The notes beneath the pieces are model-generated. The model was not told the origin of the DNA, made no database searches, and saw nothing but the letters and a program-made list of their open reading frames with translations. Below, one piece after another: positions 1 through 11,900 of a DNA stretch of 64,000 bases. The stretch spans positions 1,240,001 to 1,304,000 of the forward strand of contig NC_039509.1 in assembly GCF_003672135.1 (NCBI RefSeq), given 5' to 3'. The stretch is from Ooceraea biroi (taxonomy: Eukaryota; Arthropoda; Insecta; Hymenoptera; Formicidae). The position numbers were made by a program, and so were the translations under genes. Within the stretch, counting starts at the first letter, position 1; each line of letters begins with the position of its first letter.

Positions 1-1498
1 GCGGTCATAAATTGTCGCCCAGGTCTGCATCGGCGCGGATTGCATCCCGACACAATGCGAATCGCCGAGGAGCGAGGCGGAGAAAGAGCCGGGGTGGACG
101 GATATCGCGTGATCGTTGTTGCGCTGAGAAATGACCGATCTCGGGCGAGTATCGTTTCGTCGTTATACATTCGCGATAACGAGGGATTGGAGTGCGCAAC
201 GATGAAGAACGAACGAGGTAGAACAGCGGTCAGGGTCGAAGTCTGGGACAGAGATACACAGTTCAGTGATCCTTTTGTTTTCCCGTGATTGCGAATCTTC
301 TCGCTGACGCTTGTCGTTTGTCTGTGGAAGGAGTCGTCTCGCGTTTCAAGACATAGCATTTCTTTACGAGATAAATTAATTCGGGATATTGTACAATAGG
401 TACTTGACAATTCTCGATAAGTACCTGAAAATTCATGCGGTCGACAAATCGTAACGTAACACGTTGGGAACAGAGTACGACTCGTTCAACTTGAAGACAG
501 AAGTGAAAGGCGCTTATCGTGAAATTATTTTCGCCGGAGTTCAGCTGTACGATTACAGAAATTCCTCGTCAAAGAAGGCACTGTACGACGTGGAGGAAAC
601 CTTGAATCGCGATAATAAACTATATGAAGGCATCGCAGTACGCGGATTTGCACAGCGAGCCGCGATAAATGAGTCCTTTGCGCGTGGAACGAATACGATC
701 GAGTTACGAAAGAGAAACGTCAAAGTAGACGCGACACGAGAGATCCTATATCCCCGGTATAAATTCACCAATTCGCCCGTCACTTTCAAAATAAACAGCT
801 AAAAACTGCGCTTAAGCCGGCCTTGGATCTATCGGACTCGTAGTTGCTGTGTATATTTGCGCAACCAAGATGGATGGATACTTTATATTTTTCTGCCACA
901 TGAATCTCCATTTGATCTTCACCTTCCATTCCATTCTCTTTCACCTCATCATTTCACGCGCAGCTACTGATCTTGCCAAGAGAGGCCAAGTTGACAAGGT
1001 CCTTTCCTCCCGGGTATCCGCAATCGTGTTATTCGTTCGTGGATCGCCATAGTAACCGGTAATCCGTATAATGATACAATGCACAGATGGGGACTCGCCG
1101 TGTTACACCTACGCGCGGTAACGTAACAAGCTCGGAGACAGCCTGAGCCGAGAATAGAGTCCTCGAGCAGAATTCTAATCGCGGAATAAGATTATCCGTC
1201 GTTACGTTGCGAGGATACCGCCGCAAATAGATCGCAAGATTCGCGGATAAAGACATCGTAAATCAGAATTCTCGCCGCGGCCGGCTCTCTTCTGTTTCTC
1301 CGTGGCTACAAATGGGATCTACACATTGCCTCTCAATATCTTAAATCAACGTTTCCTCGACGAGGAAATACGGGACGTCTTTTCTCCCTGGTTTCGCGAA
1401 GCTTAACGACTCCGAGTCGTTTTCTTAGGGCACCCCAAAAGTGCCAAAAAAATATATACGAAGGACATTTGCATCCATGGCAGGTGCATTACACTCAC
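1..1498. other. Intron of the CMIP homologue
   Basis: The CMIP exon ends with a clean splice donor at 1498, so this stretch should be intron. I searched the minus strand for the next part of the PH domain and found nothing resembling it. The open frames here, including one at 464-802 that begins at TTG, match no family I know and look like chance frames in GC-rich DNA. Confidence 0.6.
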
Positions 1499-2812
1499 CG
1501 TCTTGGAGGAGAGACAGGCGTCGTTGAGATAGAGATGATGCGTCTCCCAGCGTCTCAGGAACTTGCTGGACAGGATCTTGCGTACGAGGGTGCGGGTGTG
1601 ATTCAGGTAGCACACTTGTATGTCACCCTCCTCGAGGGGCTTGAATCTGGGCCCGGCCGGGCCCGGACTGGGGCTCGGGCTGGACGAACCGCTCGCCGAT
1701 GAGCAGCCCGCGCTCTGTCGCTCCAGATTCGGGCAGGACCTGGCGGCCGGTAGACAACCGGCGTCCAAGCTTTCCGGTTTCAGCGAGTCCATCCCCGGGC
1801 TGCTGTCCTCGCCATACGAGCTGCACGTGTCGGCGGGTGGCGATTCCGCGCTGGAACGCATACTCGTGCCGGACGACAACTGCGGAGAGCTGGTGCTGGT
1901 GGTCTCCTGGCGCATCGCGCCGCCGTTCACCGACAGGAAGTCGTAATAGGGCACCACCGTGGACGCCAGGCCGACGGTGGAAGCGGCAGCCGGGCTGGAT
2001 GGCAAAGACGAGCCGTCTTCCGTCTCAGTTTCGGGGTTGCAGGCCTCCTCCTCTTCCTCCTCCTCGTCGTTCTCCTCTTCCGGTTCGCTGAAGCCGTTCG
2101 CCAGGGACGGTATGTCGCCGACGGACGCGGCGGTCTTCTGGGGCCGGTCGTCGACGGTCACGTCGATCTGCACCGATGGCGACGAGATGGTGGTTGTCGT
2201 GGCGTTGTTGTCTCGTCTGCTACCCTCGTCGGTGCGCGGATTCTTTGAGGAGGACGTGGACTCCGCCGTGGAATCGCTCGCCGGTGACGGAGACGTGCTC
2301 GAAGTGGAGCACACCTCGTCGTTGTTCGAGTTGGAGGACTCGCTGGAACGGAGACGCAGCATGAACTTGCGGCGCCAGCTGCTACCGGTGCCGTTGTTGT
2401 TGGGTTTCTTCGTCGGCGAACGCGCGTTCGCCTGATTACTCTCGTTCTGCAACAAGATCTGTCGCTCGTTGGAACCATTGGTGCCGCTCAGAACCACTGT
2501 TATGCCGCTGGGCGACGTCAGGGCATCCGCCCCGGGTGACAACGGTTCAGGATCCAGATAATCGGCGCGGATACCCGGAAGGGTGTCCGTGCTACTGCCA
2601 CCGGACATCGAGGCCTGATCGATGTACTTGATGGACGAGTTGGAGCCGTCGCTGGTCGCCTCGGAACCCCGCCGATTGCACTCAGTTGTGGTCTTGCTGG
2701 TGGGTGACAGGATCGCGGTGGTCAACGAGGATTTGCTCTTGCTCGCCGACAACGGCGCGGTGGGCACGACGTTGCGTGACGATCGCGCGAAGGGTCTTTG
2801 AAAGCAAAACAT
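1499..2812 (-). CDS. CMIP: C-Maf-inducing protein (CMIP) homologue, first coding exon, partial
   Basis: This exon encodes 438 residues and stops exactly on a codon boundary at a GTGAGT donor (1493-1498), so the rest of the gene lies beyond the left edge. The last 47 residues contain EGDIQVC, KILSSKFLRRW and HHL. These match the start of the PH domain of vertebrate CMIP, where the corresponding stretch reads EGDIQVC, SKILTSKFLRRWEPHHL. CMIP is a cytoplasmic adaptor with a PH domain and C-terminal leucine-rich repeats, linked in vertebrates to T-cell signalling. The roughly 390 residues before the PH domain are low-complexity, rich in Ser, Thr and Pro, with an acidic Glu run near residue 255. 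Vertebrate CMIP has only about 56 residues there. The ATG at 2812 is the first Met of the open frame; an upstream non-coding or coding exon cannot be excluded. Confidence 0.85.
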
Positions 2813-3796
2813 CGTGAGATCCTTTACTGATCTTTTTGATGATTTATTGTTTATTTAACGTGAAACGTGATTCTCTAGAGGACTCTCCAAGTTCCTAGAG
2901 CAGGATCAGGAGACGGCGAAGACACGCTCGAACAGAAGCCTACGTGGAAGCGTCCGCGTTGCCGTAGAGTCTCGCGCTTGCACCTCGCCGCGGTCGTATC
3001 GACTACGTATCGGCATCAGGCACGCGCGCGATGTGTCCAACGCGTCTAACAAGATATTCACGCGCTACCTGCTTTTTCTGCCTGCACTTTCCGACGCCCT
3101 CGTACCCCCGATAATCCCCCACGTCTGCCGAGGAAACACAGACTCTTTGTTTCCCTCGTGCGCGCGTCACGACGTATTTCCCCCGTGTCACCTATTGGTC
3201 CGGGCTAATCCCACGTGTCTGGGAACGAAGCTTCGTTCACCATCGACGAATTCACCCCTCGTTCTCGTACCACTTTCTCTCTCTCCTTTCTCTCTCCTTC
3301 GCTAGTCCTATTGGCGTAAAGTCCACCACGATCGTGATTAAGGAGGGGATCACTCATGCGCCGCAATGCAATCGGCGATCGCGGGCATCGCGAAGGAGGA
3401 AGGCGGATCAATCGCGAGACGGCACTCTCGGGTCGAGCACTTTCGGCGAACCGCGCCTCACTCGCTCACTCGCGCTCGGGAACTCAGCCACTCATTTTTT
3501 GCGCACACGTTGGAACGCGCCGCGGCACATCTTCGGGAGCCGCGCGCCGCAGTGAACGCCGACGTGCTGCTCGCCTACCACCACCCACCACCAACCACCA
3601 CCACCATCACCATCACCGACGACGACACCTCGTGCTGGGACGTTGAGATGCCGAGTGGCTGGGAGTCGATGCCACCTGGACGCGGCGCAGGAGAAACGAC
3701 CCTTCCAATGGGACTATCCGTGGACTACGACGTCGCGGAGGCAACTTGCACGCTGGAGGAATAGAATCCGCGGAGGAGGCGGATGATCAACGGAAA

Positions 3797-3850
3797 GAGG
3801 AAGAGAGAGAAAGAGAGAGAGAGGAAAAGACGAGGAAAAGAGAAAGATGC
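3797..3850. repeat. Purine-rich GA microsatellite
   Basis: An imperfect run of GA and GAA units on the plus strand, about 1 kb upstream of the CMIP start codon. Confidence 0.7.
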
Positions 3851-6212
3851 GGAAAAAGAGACAGATAGATGGGACTACAAAGAGAAGGGGATGAGCGAGC
3901 GAAGAAAAGGACGAGGAGAGAACGCTGCAGGCGTGTGTCTTCAACGTGACACGTAGATATCTGACACGGAGAGCGTCGTACAGGTGGGGACGGTGTGGCC
4001 ACATACACTCATGTAAACACACACCGAGTCAGGATGAGGAGAGGGCGTCGCGGCGCACGGCGTCTAGCGGTCGATCGATGACTAGTCGCGAGTTCGCGCG
4101 GGATTATCGCACGCCCGCTTGCTCTCTCCGCTTCGGGTTCCTGCTCGCCGCGTTTCTAGGCGTGTACCGGATGTATCGGTCCTTTTAGACCTTGAGCCTC
4201 CAGCACCCTCGAGCTTGTCGATTTTTCTCGACCGAGAGTTGAATCGGCGAGAACGGATCCTTTTCGTTTGTTCAGAAAATTCAAGACGCGATGCGGATCG
4301 TTCTGTTGTTCTCTTTGTCTCTCTCTCCGCTTCCTGTCGCCGATTGTATGTCATCGACTCTGATTGGAATCACTGCGACGCGGAAAGTCGCACGGAATTA
4401 ACGCCTTGATCACTTGATGTCAGTGTGATTGTTGACCGGTTTCCGGGTCGGCGGGAACGATGCAGCATTAAGGATTACAATCAGCAGCGCATATTGTCTT
4501 CTATTTCCCACGTCATGTATTGTATACATTCAAAGTTACATGGCAGTCGTATCGTTCCCAGATTCGTCCAGATGAACGAGACGGGAGTGGACTGTAATCT
4601 CGGCTCGGTTGGATCGAACTGATCGAATAATCCGGCGTTTCTCCGCGCATGTAGAAACACCGATCAGCCGATCGGCGTCAGCAGATTACGGAGTCAAACC
4701 CGTGACGTCCGACTACGCCGATTAAAACGGATCACGTTGTGTACACGAACAGCAAGCGATTCCGTGATTAGATAGTACCGGCTTATCACTGCCGATTTCT
4801 TCGTCTTTACAGCTGCGCCGCGTGGATTATTCCACTGTGCGTGTCGCAACGTAAATTCGAGGCTATCGTGGGTGTCTCCTTGGCAAATTTTTCCACGGGA
4901 CCTGTCACCGCGTCTGGCCGGAAGTCTTCTTCGGTAACTCCGTGGACGTGTGCGACATGCTGGTTCAAATAGCAGGATAAAGTCTCTCGTTATTCATACT
5001 TATCTACTTGGTATCTTGCTCTTCATATACGCAACAACGTGGATAAAGCACGGAGCAAAACGTCTCGCGGAAACGCGGAGTCTCCTCTCGATTTCTTCGA
5101 TCGCCGCGAATGTGCTCGTAAACGTCACGATCGTAGTATCGCGCTGTCGAAATCGGAGCGACACTCTCGATTCTCTATTGCCGTCCGATTAAAGCACACA
5201 CCCAACGCACCAGAACACGTACAAGTGCACGCATACGTCCCTCCTACAAGCCGCACGTACCGGAACTCGATCCGCGGTTACTTATCCTTATGCCACGATA
5301 ATCCCGTCGAGCCCGTCGCTGTGGCGGTCGCCGTTTACGAGCGATCCGCGGCAACCGCAGCTCGGCAACGCGACCGTTTCCTCGCGGCGTGCACCACTGA
5401 CGCAAGCGGCGCGGGCTTTACTCTCGCTCTATCCCGCGGCCTCTCTTTTTCTCGCAACGCGAGAACCGTCCATCCCCTCCTCCTACCGGTTCTGCCTCAC
5501 GCGCTCTTTCAGCCTCCGAAATTAACGCGCGCCGAAATAAATCGTGCCCGCCTTCCGCGCGGCGTTCGCACCGCGTGCGCCCGATCGCGGAAACGCGCCC
5601 GTGCTCCCTCCCTCTCTCTCTCTTTCTTTTTTTTTTCTCTTCTCCGCTCCCCTCTTCTTGCCGCTCCTCTTTTACCGCAACCGCGTGTCGCGCACTTTTT
5701 CCCCTGCGCGTTATCGCCAAGAAGACGGAAGATGACGCGGAACGTCACCGCGTCGTGTGCGCGCGGCGAAACCGCACGCGCCGCAGAACGCTTCCCGCGA
5801 CCGAGCGAGCAGCGATCGACGTCCGCCGATTGCACTTCGTTTCCTCCGGCGGAACCTCCCCGCGTCTTTCCGCTGACGTCGTGCGACCGCACCGACGAAG
5901 CAGCGCGAACGACGTCGCTCGTCTTCGCGGAGAGCGTTCTTCCTTCTTATCGTTTCCTCCAGCGAAATCGTCCTCCCGAAGTGACGTCCGTCGAGTGTTC
6001 CTCCACTCGAAGCCTCACCTCGTCGCTGCTAGCCGACGCGCGACGAGCGCACTAAGTCCACGTCGCGAGAATGTTCTCCTCTCTCGTTCCGCGCCTTCAA
6101 CTGCTACCGGATCGCGTCGCGACGCCGATCGACGCCGAGCATCAGGCAGGCAGGTGGTCGCGGACGCACGGGCGCGTCGCCAAGCACAACGGCGAAGGTG
6201 GCGTCGGAGAGA

Positions 6213-6222
6213 ACGAGAGAAT

Positions 6223-6254
<32 letters not shown>

Positions 6255-6280
6255 AAAAGAGAATGAGAGAGCGAGAGACA
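6213..6280. repeat. Purine-rich GA/GACA simple repeat
   Basis: Repeats of GAGA, GACAGA and GAATGAGA units. They keep frames open on both strands and explain several spurious long ORFs in this area. Confidence 0.75.
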
Positions 6281-8721
6281 CGTGGTGGCGACTCTCGCAG
6301 TCACGCAGACCGCTTTCCTGGCGAATGACGCCGAGGTGATCCGACGTGCCTCGGCCGCGCCTCCGGTTTCGCGGTCGCTGGTATCCCTCCTCGTCGACCT
6401 GCTCCTCCTCCTTCTCTTCCGTCTCTTCCACCACCTTCCATGCGCATCCTCGTCGTCGGACCGGACGACGCGGAGGGGCTCGTGTTTCGACGGTCGTGGG
6501 CCACTGGTGGCTGTCTCGATTGCAGGTGACTCGTCGATATGAAGGAGCAATGTCGACGACGACGATGACGACCGCAGCGGCGTCAGCGTCCGTCAGGCAT
6601 GCGTGTTGGAGGAACCGCCGAGTTTCAAGCTCGCATTGCCTAGCGCTCTTCTTATTTAGATGCCCCTTTTATCTCTCTCATTTTCTTGTTCTCTCTCTAG
6701 GCACAAGTCAGAGATGGGAAGCCACGAGTTGATTCGCGGGGGGTACACCAGACCCCCGATGGCTGCGATGACACCGCTAATGTAACGAGTTCAAGCTGAT
6801 CAAACCTGGGCGATAAGGCGCTCGAGAGACGCCGTAAAGACGTGTATAAAATGCTCTTCGGAATTTTTTCAGGTGTCTCATTGAGCCTTTGTATTGTCCG
6901 CGCGGGGAAGACGAAGGATCCTCATTATCTCGCGCGAATGTACGTGACTCCGCTGATCCGATTCATTCAAGGAGAACGTTATGCATGTCGATAGCAGAGG
7001 TCTTCAGCTCTTTCTTCGCGCGAGCAGCAGAAAGTCTGCCTGATGACTCGAATGATTATTCCGAGTCTCGCGAATAAATTTCATCGCTGAGCCTCTTCTA
7101 AACTTAAAACCTACTTTCAGTGTATCTAAGCTTCTGCTGCGCGTAATTTGCTTCCTGATTTTATTCAAAAAGCTTTCAAAATTTTGCCATCACTACCGCT
7201 TTCTCAGTACCGCCGCAAAGATGGCAACGTCCTTTAAGAAAACTCCATGGTGAGAACGGAAGTTTATGAAAAGCAACCGCAGCAAAGAAATTGAGCTCAC
7301 ATTGTGGAAAAAAGGGAAAACGGGTTTCGCGAGCGAACGCGTCTGCGCGCTTCCGCTTCGATCGCTCAGTCGGAACGCGCACCGCAACACGCGCTGTTGA
7401 CATTGCGACATCGCGGCGGTTTACACGCGTGCACCGCGAGCTTTTTCTCTTTGCCCTCCCCCGAGCGGAACGCACCTGCCCGCGGCATAACGATAGTACG
7501 TCAAACGGTCGGTCCGTGCTATATATTCTGCATTTATGAGCGAGCGCGAATCAGCGCCGCTTCGATTCGCATGAAAACGCGGCCGGACGATAATCGAGAG
7601 CAAACAGTCGACGCAATCAACGGCAAACGATCCTCCTCGGGATCATCGGAATGGAAACCATCGCAAGCGGATCTTGTCGCGAAACACGAGCACGAGCTCA
7701 ACGATATCGTTGAGTCATGGATCTGCATTATGTGACATCACGCGTACAAAATTTCAGGAAAAATGGCAAATTGAAATCAATTGCAAGCAGCTTCTTTTCC
7801 CGTAAAGGTCCGCCTGACAGCTTATTTTTAGATCTAATGCACGGCACGACGTCCACCTCTCGACGATGCCCCATTTCCGCAACCGCGACCGCGAGAACAG
7901 CGCGACACTTTTCGCGCCCCGCTTTCTCCTCGGCTTTCTACGACCTTTTTACCGAACCTTTAGCAGCGGCTGGCGATAACGCGCTTTAACGTCATAAACG
8001 CTTTATCGTTGACCGTTCGTCTGCGAAACGGGGTCTATCACTTTTCGCGCGATACCGCGAGCGCGTGTTCGCCTCAGCATATCGCAATAGCTTTGCAAAC
8101 GTCGGAATTATCCCGAAATCGTTAATATTATTTCGTATTTCTTCTTCTTCCTTTTTGTGGAATATAAGATATTATACATGCATGCTGCAACGCGCGAACG
8201 TCGCTGGTTGACGTTCCGATCGCGTGTTGCTCGCGACTTGCACCTTCGCGCGTGCACAAGCCGGTCATGCAACTGCAAAACACACGTCAGCGAACTCGCA
8301 GTCGCGTGCGACAACAACCGTTCAGATTTCGCTCGTGTGATATTTCGTGGCTGCAATCGAAGCTACGCACGTCAACCTCCATCCGTGACGAAGTCTCGGT
8401 TTCGCAGCTTCGTGTCACAATTCCTCACGTACTCACGTGCCTCAGATCCGTTTTGCGATCCGCTGAATCGTGACGTTGACGTTCGCAAAGTCCAAAGCTA
8501 TTTTCAATTCCGCGGTGAAGTTAGAAGTGCGCCAAGGCTGCTCCGAAATAGACCTCGTCAAGAATGAATTTTATTGGTCGATCTCTTAAATCCGCTTTAA
8601 ATCCGGTCGTTAAATCTTTGTACAAATGCAGACGTGGACGTTCGACAACCATTCTCGTACCGCAGCTGTAGATGTAACATTACGATGGCGCTCGGATTAT
8701 TATGTTATGATTTCTTCATGT

Positions 8722-8732
8722 TTTATTTTATT
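8722..8732 (-). terminator. PEPD polyadenylation signal (two overlapping AATAAA)
   Basis: On the minus strand two overlapping AATAAA hexamers lie about 190 bp after the PEPD stop codon. There is no competing signal of this quality closer to the stop, so this is the likely cleavage signal. Confidence 0.5.
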
Positions 8733-8918
8733 CGATATATTTATATACAAGTAGCAATCAGTAGAAATATATGTTTACTTTTTTATCTTTTTAGTAAGAA
8801 ATAGTATGAATATATATATGTAGTACTTAATATCACAATTGAACTTGTGCAGCCTTTGATCATAAAGTTTATCACGTATTAATATGTATACGTTAATATT
8901 AATAAGTGAATATGTAAT

Positions 8919-11900
8919 TCAATTTACTTTTGCATTCTTTGCTCCCGCCATAAACTTCTCTATTTCCTCGACCCTGAAATACGAACGTAAGATCAATTTT
9001 ACTTTGCAAACAGTATTTGCAATAAAAACATGTACAAATAATACGTGTGCAAAGTGAGTCCTTACGTGCGTGGAACGTTCGTCAGATTTTCAACTCCGTC
9101 CTCCGTTATGAGAACATCGTCTTCAATCCTGACGCCGCCAAAGCCGCGGAACCTCTGCAACTGTTCGCGCACGATGAATTTCGACTGCTTAGGACTGACC
9201 AGCGCTGCGTCCAATAACTACAACAAAAATTGCATCGCATAAATATCTGAGATTTGGCTATAAACAATTACAAGACTTATTCATATAAAAATTATAATTC
9301 TTATAGCTTTTAATTAATATATAATATAAAATAAAAATAATAAATTACTACACTCACGCAATCGATAAAGTAACAGCCCGGTTCCACCGTGAGCGCCATT
9401 CCGGCGAGCAAAGTTCGCGCGGTCCTCAGCTTCCTCAACCCCGCCTCTTTCGAGCGTTCAGGATGACCTGGCAAGTACCCGCCGACGTCATGCACGTCCA
9501 ATCCCAGCAAATGGCCCAGTCCGTGAGGCTGGAATACCTCGTTCAAGCCTGCTCTTATCATGCCCTCGACATCGCCCACCAACAGTCCACCTTCCTTCAA
9601 TGACGTCAACATGACCCGGTTTGCCAGCAGGTGCATGTCCGTCCAGGTGACTCCCGGCTTTGCAGCCGCGAGTACCGCGTCCCGCGCCTTCAGCACCGCG
9701 TTGTAGATAAACTTCTGATCCTCAGTGAATTTGCCGTTCGCCGGAAAGCTGCACGTGATATCGGCCGCGTATCCGCAATAGTTACCGCCCATGTCAAAGA
9801 GACTGCATGACAGAAAGGATGCAAGTTACGCAACGTGCGAGTGACACGCAAGCGGCATAAAATAATCCTAATAAATGCGTCAGTTGCGATATAAAGAACG
9901 TGATGCGATAAGAACTGGCAAAGAATCATTGCCAACGGAAATGTCTTACCACATGTCTCCATCCATTATGACCTTGTCATTCGGAGCACCGGCGTGACCG
10001 TAGTGCAATATGGAGGAATTATGCCCGGACCCGCAGATGCACGTATAGGACACGTGCCTGCATCCTCCCATGTTGTATACGTAGTTCTGGAAGCAGGCTT
10101 CCGCCTTGTACTCCGCCATCTCGGGTCGCACCGAGCGCATCACGGCCTTGTGCGCCTCCGAGCTTATCATGCACACGTACCGCAGCACCTCGATCTCCTC
10201 GCGAGACTTTATCACCCGGCTAAATACACCAAAATAAAAGATCGATAAAGATTAAAATTGCACTATTTATAAAAGACAGAAAAAGATTTTTTTACACAAA
10301 AACGTTTATTCCATTTACGATACAGTAGTTAGCTCTTTTGATTTTATAGCTTCATTATTCATACGAAAAAAAAAACGTAATTACAATGTAAGATTTATTG
10401 ATACCTTAGTTTCGTTATTGACGCAACATGCAAGTAATTATAGCGTGGTTTTAATTGCGGTTTCCTCCGCGGACATGTACATAAATATTATGTACATAAA
10501 TGTCATATCGTAAAAACGGCTTATAAAGCATCCTCAGCAGCATTGAGACGTTGTGATAGATAAGATGACAATTTATCATCCTGCTCTACGAGTTCCGTCA
10601 GTTTCGCGTAATCTAAGCATGCAACTCGAAAACCCATTTTTCTGATTTGCCTGTTCCTCATTACCTGCGGTCCCATCAATAACCGCGTATTCCAGCAATA
10701 ATACTCGGGCAAATGGATCAGAATTGCGGTATTGACGTTTCGCTTTTTGTGTAAATTTAAGTTGAAGACCGACGTTGACTTTAGGAGAGGATGTATCATG
10801 ATATCTAAGATGTAGAAATTTATCAGAGGCAGTCTGCTTAAAATCACGCTTCTGCTCAGCTTGTGCTCCCCGCCGACCAGATGCGCCAATGGTTTGTATA
10901 TCTTGTTGATAATTCCCCTGATTCTCATGTCCAAATTTAATGATTTCGTATTTCTGCCTAAATTCACTGGACTGCCCTGATAATCCTTACACTCCAGTGA
11001 CATGGTTGCGTCAAACAGTTTCAACTTGGTCTTCAGGCGACTGACGACAGGCGCGTCTCTGTGATTTTGCAGCCGATCCAAAAGATACGAACTGAAAACT
11101 TTGTCCAAAAACTTAAGGGGATATTTCTCAAGGTACGTGCAAGAGAGAAGAATATCCAATGCATCGTTCAACTTCAGGTCCGAGAATCTCGCAGACATCA
11201 CCTCGTCGAACACTTTCCAGAATTCGGTCGGGTCCGGCGGTTGCACGTTCAACAGACCGAACGGTGTGAGAATGGATGACAATAAGGAGGGCGAAATCTC
11301 CATGCCGTGCCTCATGAAAAATTTCCCACACTCGGCGAGAATATATGGATTCCGAACTTTTAGATCCTTGCAATAATCCATAATGCACGCGATCAAGTTG
11401 GAATCCTTCATCTCGGTGCTTTTGGCTGTTACGTATCTCGCTAGTGCTTGTTCGATATTCTCGTCAACGTAATTCTTTGTGTGCAGACTGCTGATAAGAT
11501 TGACGAGGTCCTTCTCAGCGGTGGAAATAGTCATGCTCACATTCGCCCACTTGCTGGCGCTCGACAGGCATCCCTTCGCGGACTCCTTCCCGTAAAGGCA
11601 GTTCAATATGCTGGCCACTTGCGAGCCGGTCATCTGCAACCACTGCTCACAGAATTTCTTCTCCAGGATGATCTGCACCATGTTCCTGCTACGATGGAAA
11701 TACTTGAGCGACCTGAACAGCGGCACTAACAGATCCGGCTTGATGTCCCGTTCTCTGCACGCCAAGCCTACCCATAATGCGTCGACGCAGCTCCTGTACT
11801 TGGGATCCTTGTAGGAAGCTAAGATCTTCATCACTCTCATTAATTGCGGCAGCGTGAAATGCCCATCAGTGGCTCTAATCATCGCTTCGTTGCACATCCG

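Larger units (their letters stand above)
2813..8918. other. Gene-free region between CMIP start and PEPD stop
   Basis: About 6.1 kb with no recognisable gene. From 3.0 to 7.7 kb it is GC-rich and CpG-rich, as expected for the promoter and 5' UTR side of CMIP. It carries purine/pyrimidine-rich simple repeats (about 3.79-3.85, 5.60-5.67 and 6.21-6.28 kb). Long stop-free frames, including one of 338 codons at 5039-6055, are Arg/Ser/Ala-rich on several frames and both strands at once, which is a composition effect. The last 0.4 kb is AT-rich and holds the PEPD 3' UTR. Confidence 0.6.

Noticed and set aside
464..802. 112-codon frame on the plus strand
   Set aside because: Begins at TTG, not ATG, lies in the presumed CMIP intron and resembles no family.
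3366..3764. 132-codon frame with His/Thr repeats upstream of CMIP
   Set aside because: Low complexity from CACCAC repeats; overlapping frames are equally open; no similarity recognised.
5039..6055. 338-codon open frame in the GC-rich region
   Set aside because: Long frames are open on several frames and both strands at once. The translation is Arg/Ser/Pro-rich without any family signature, so this is a composition effect.
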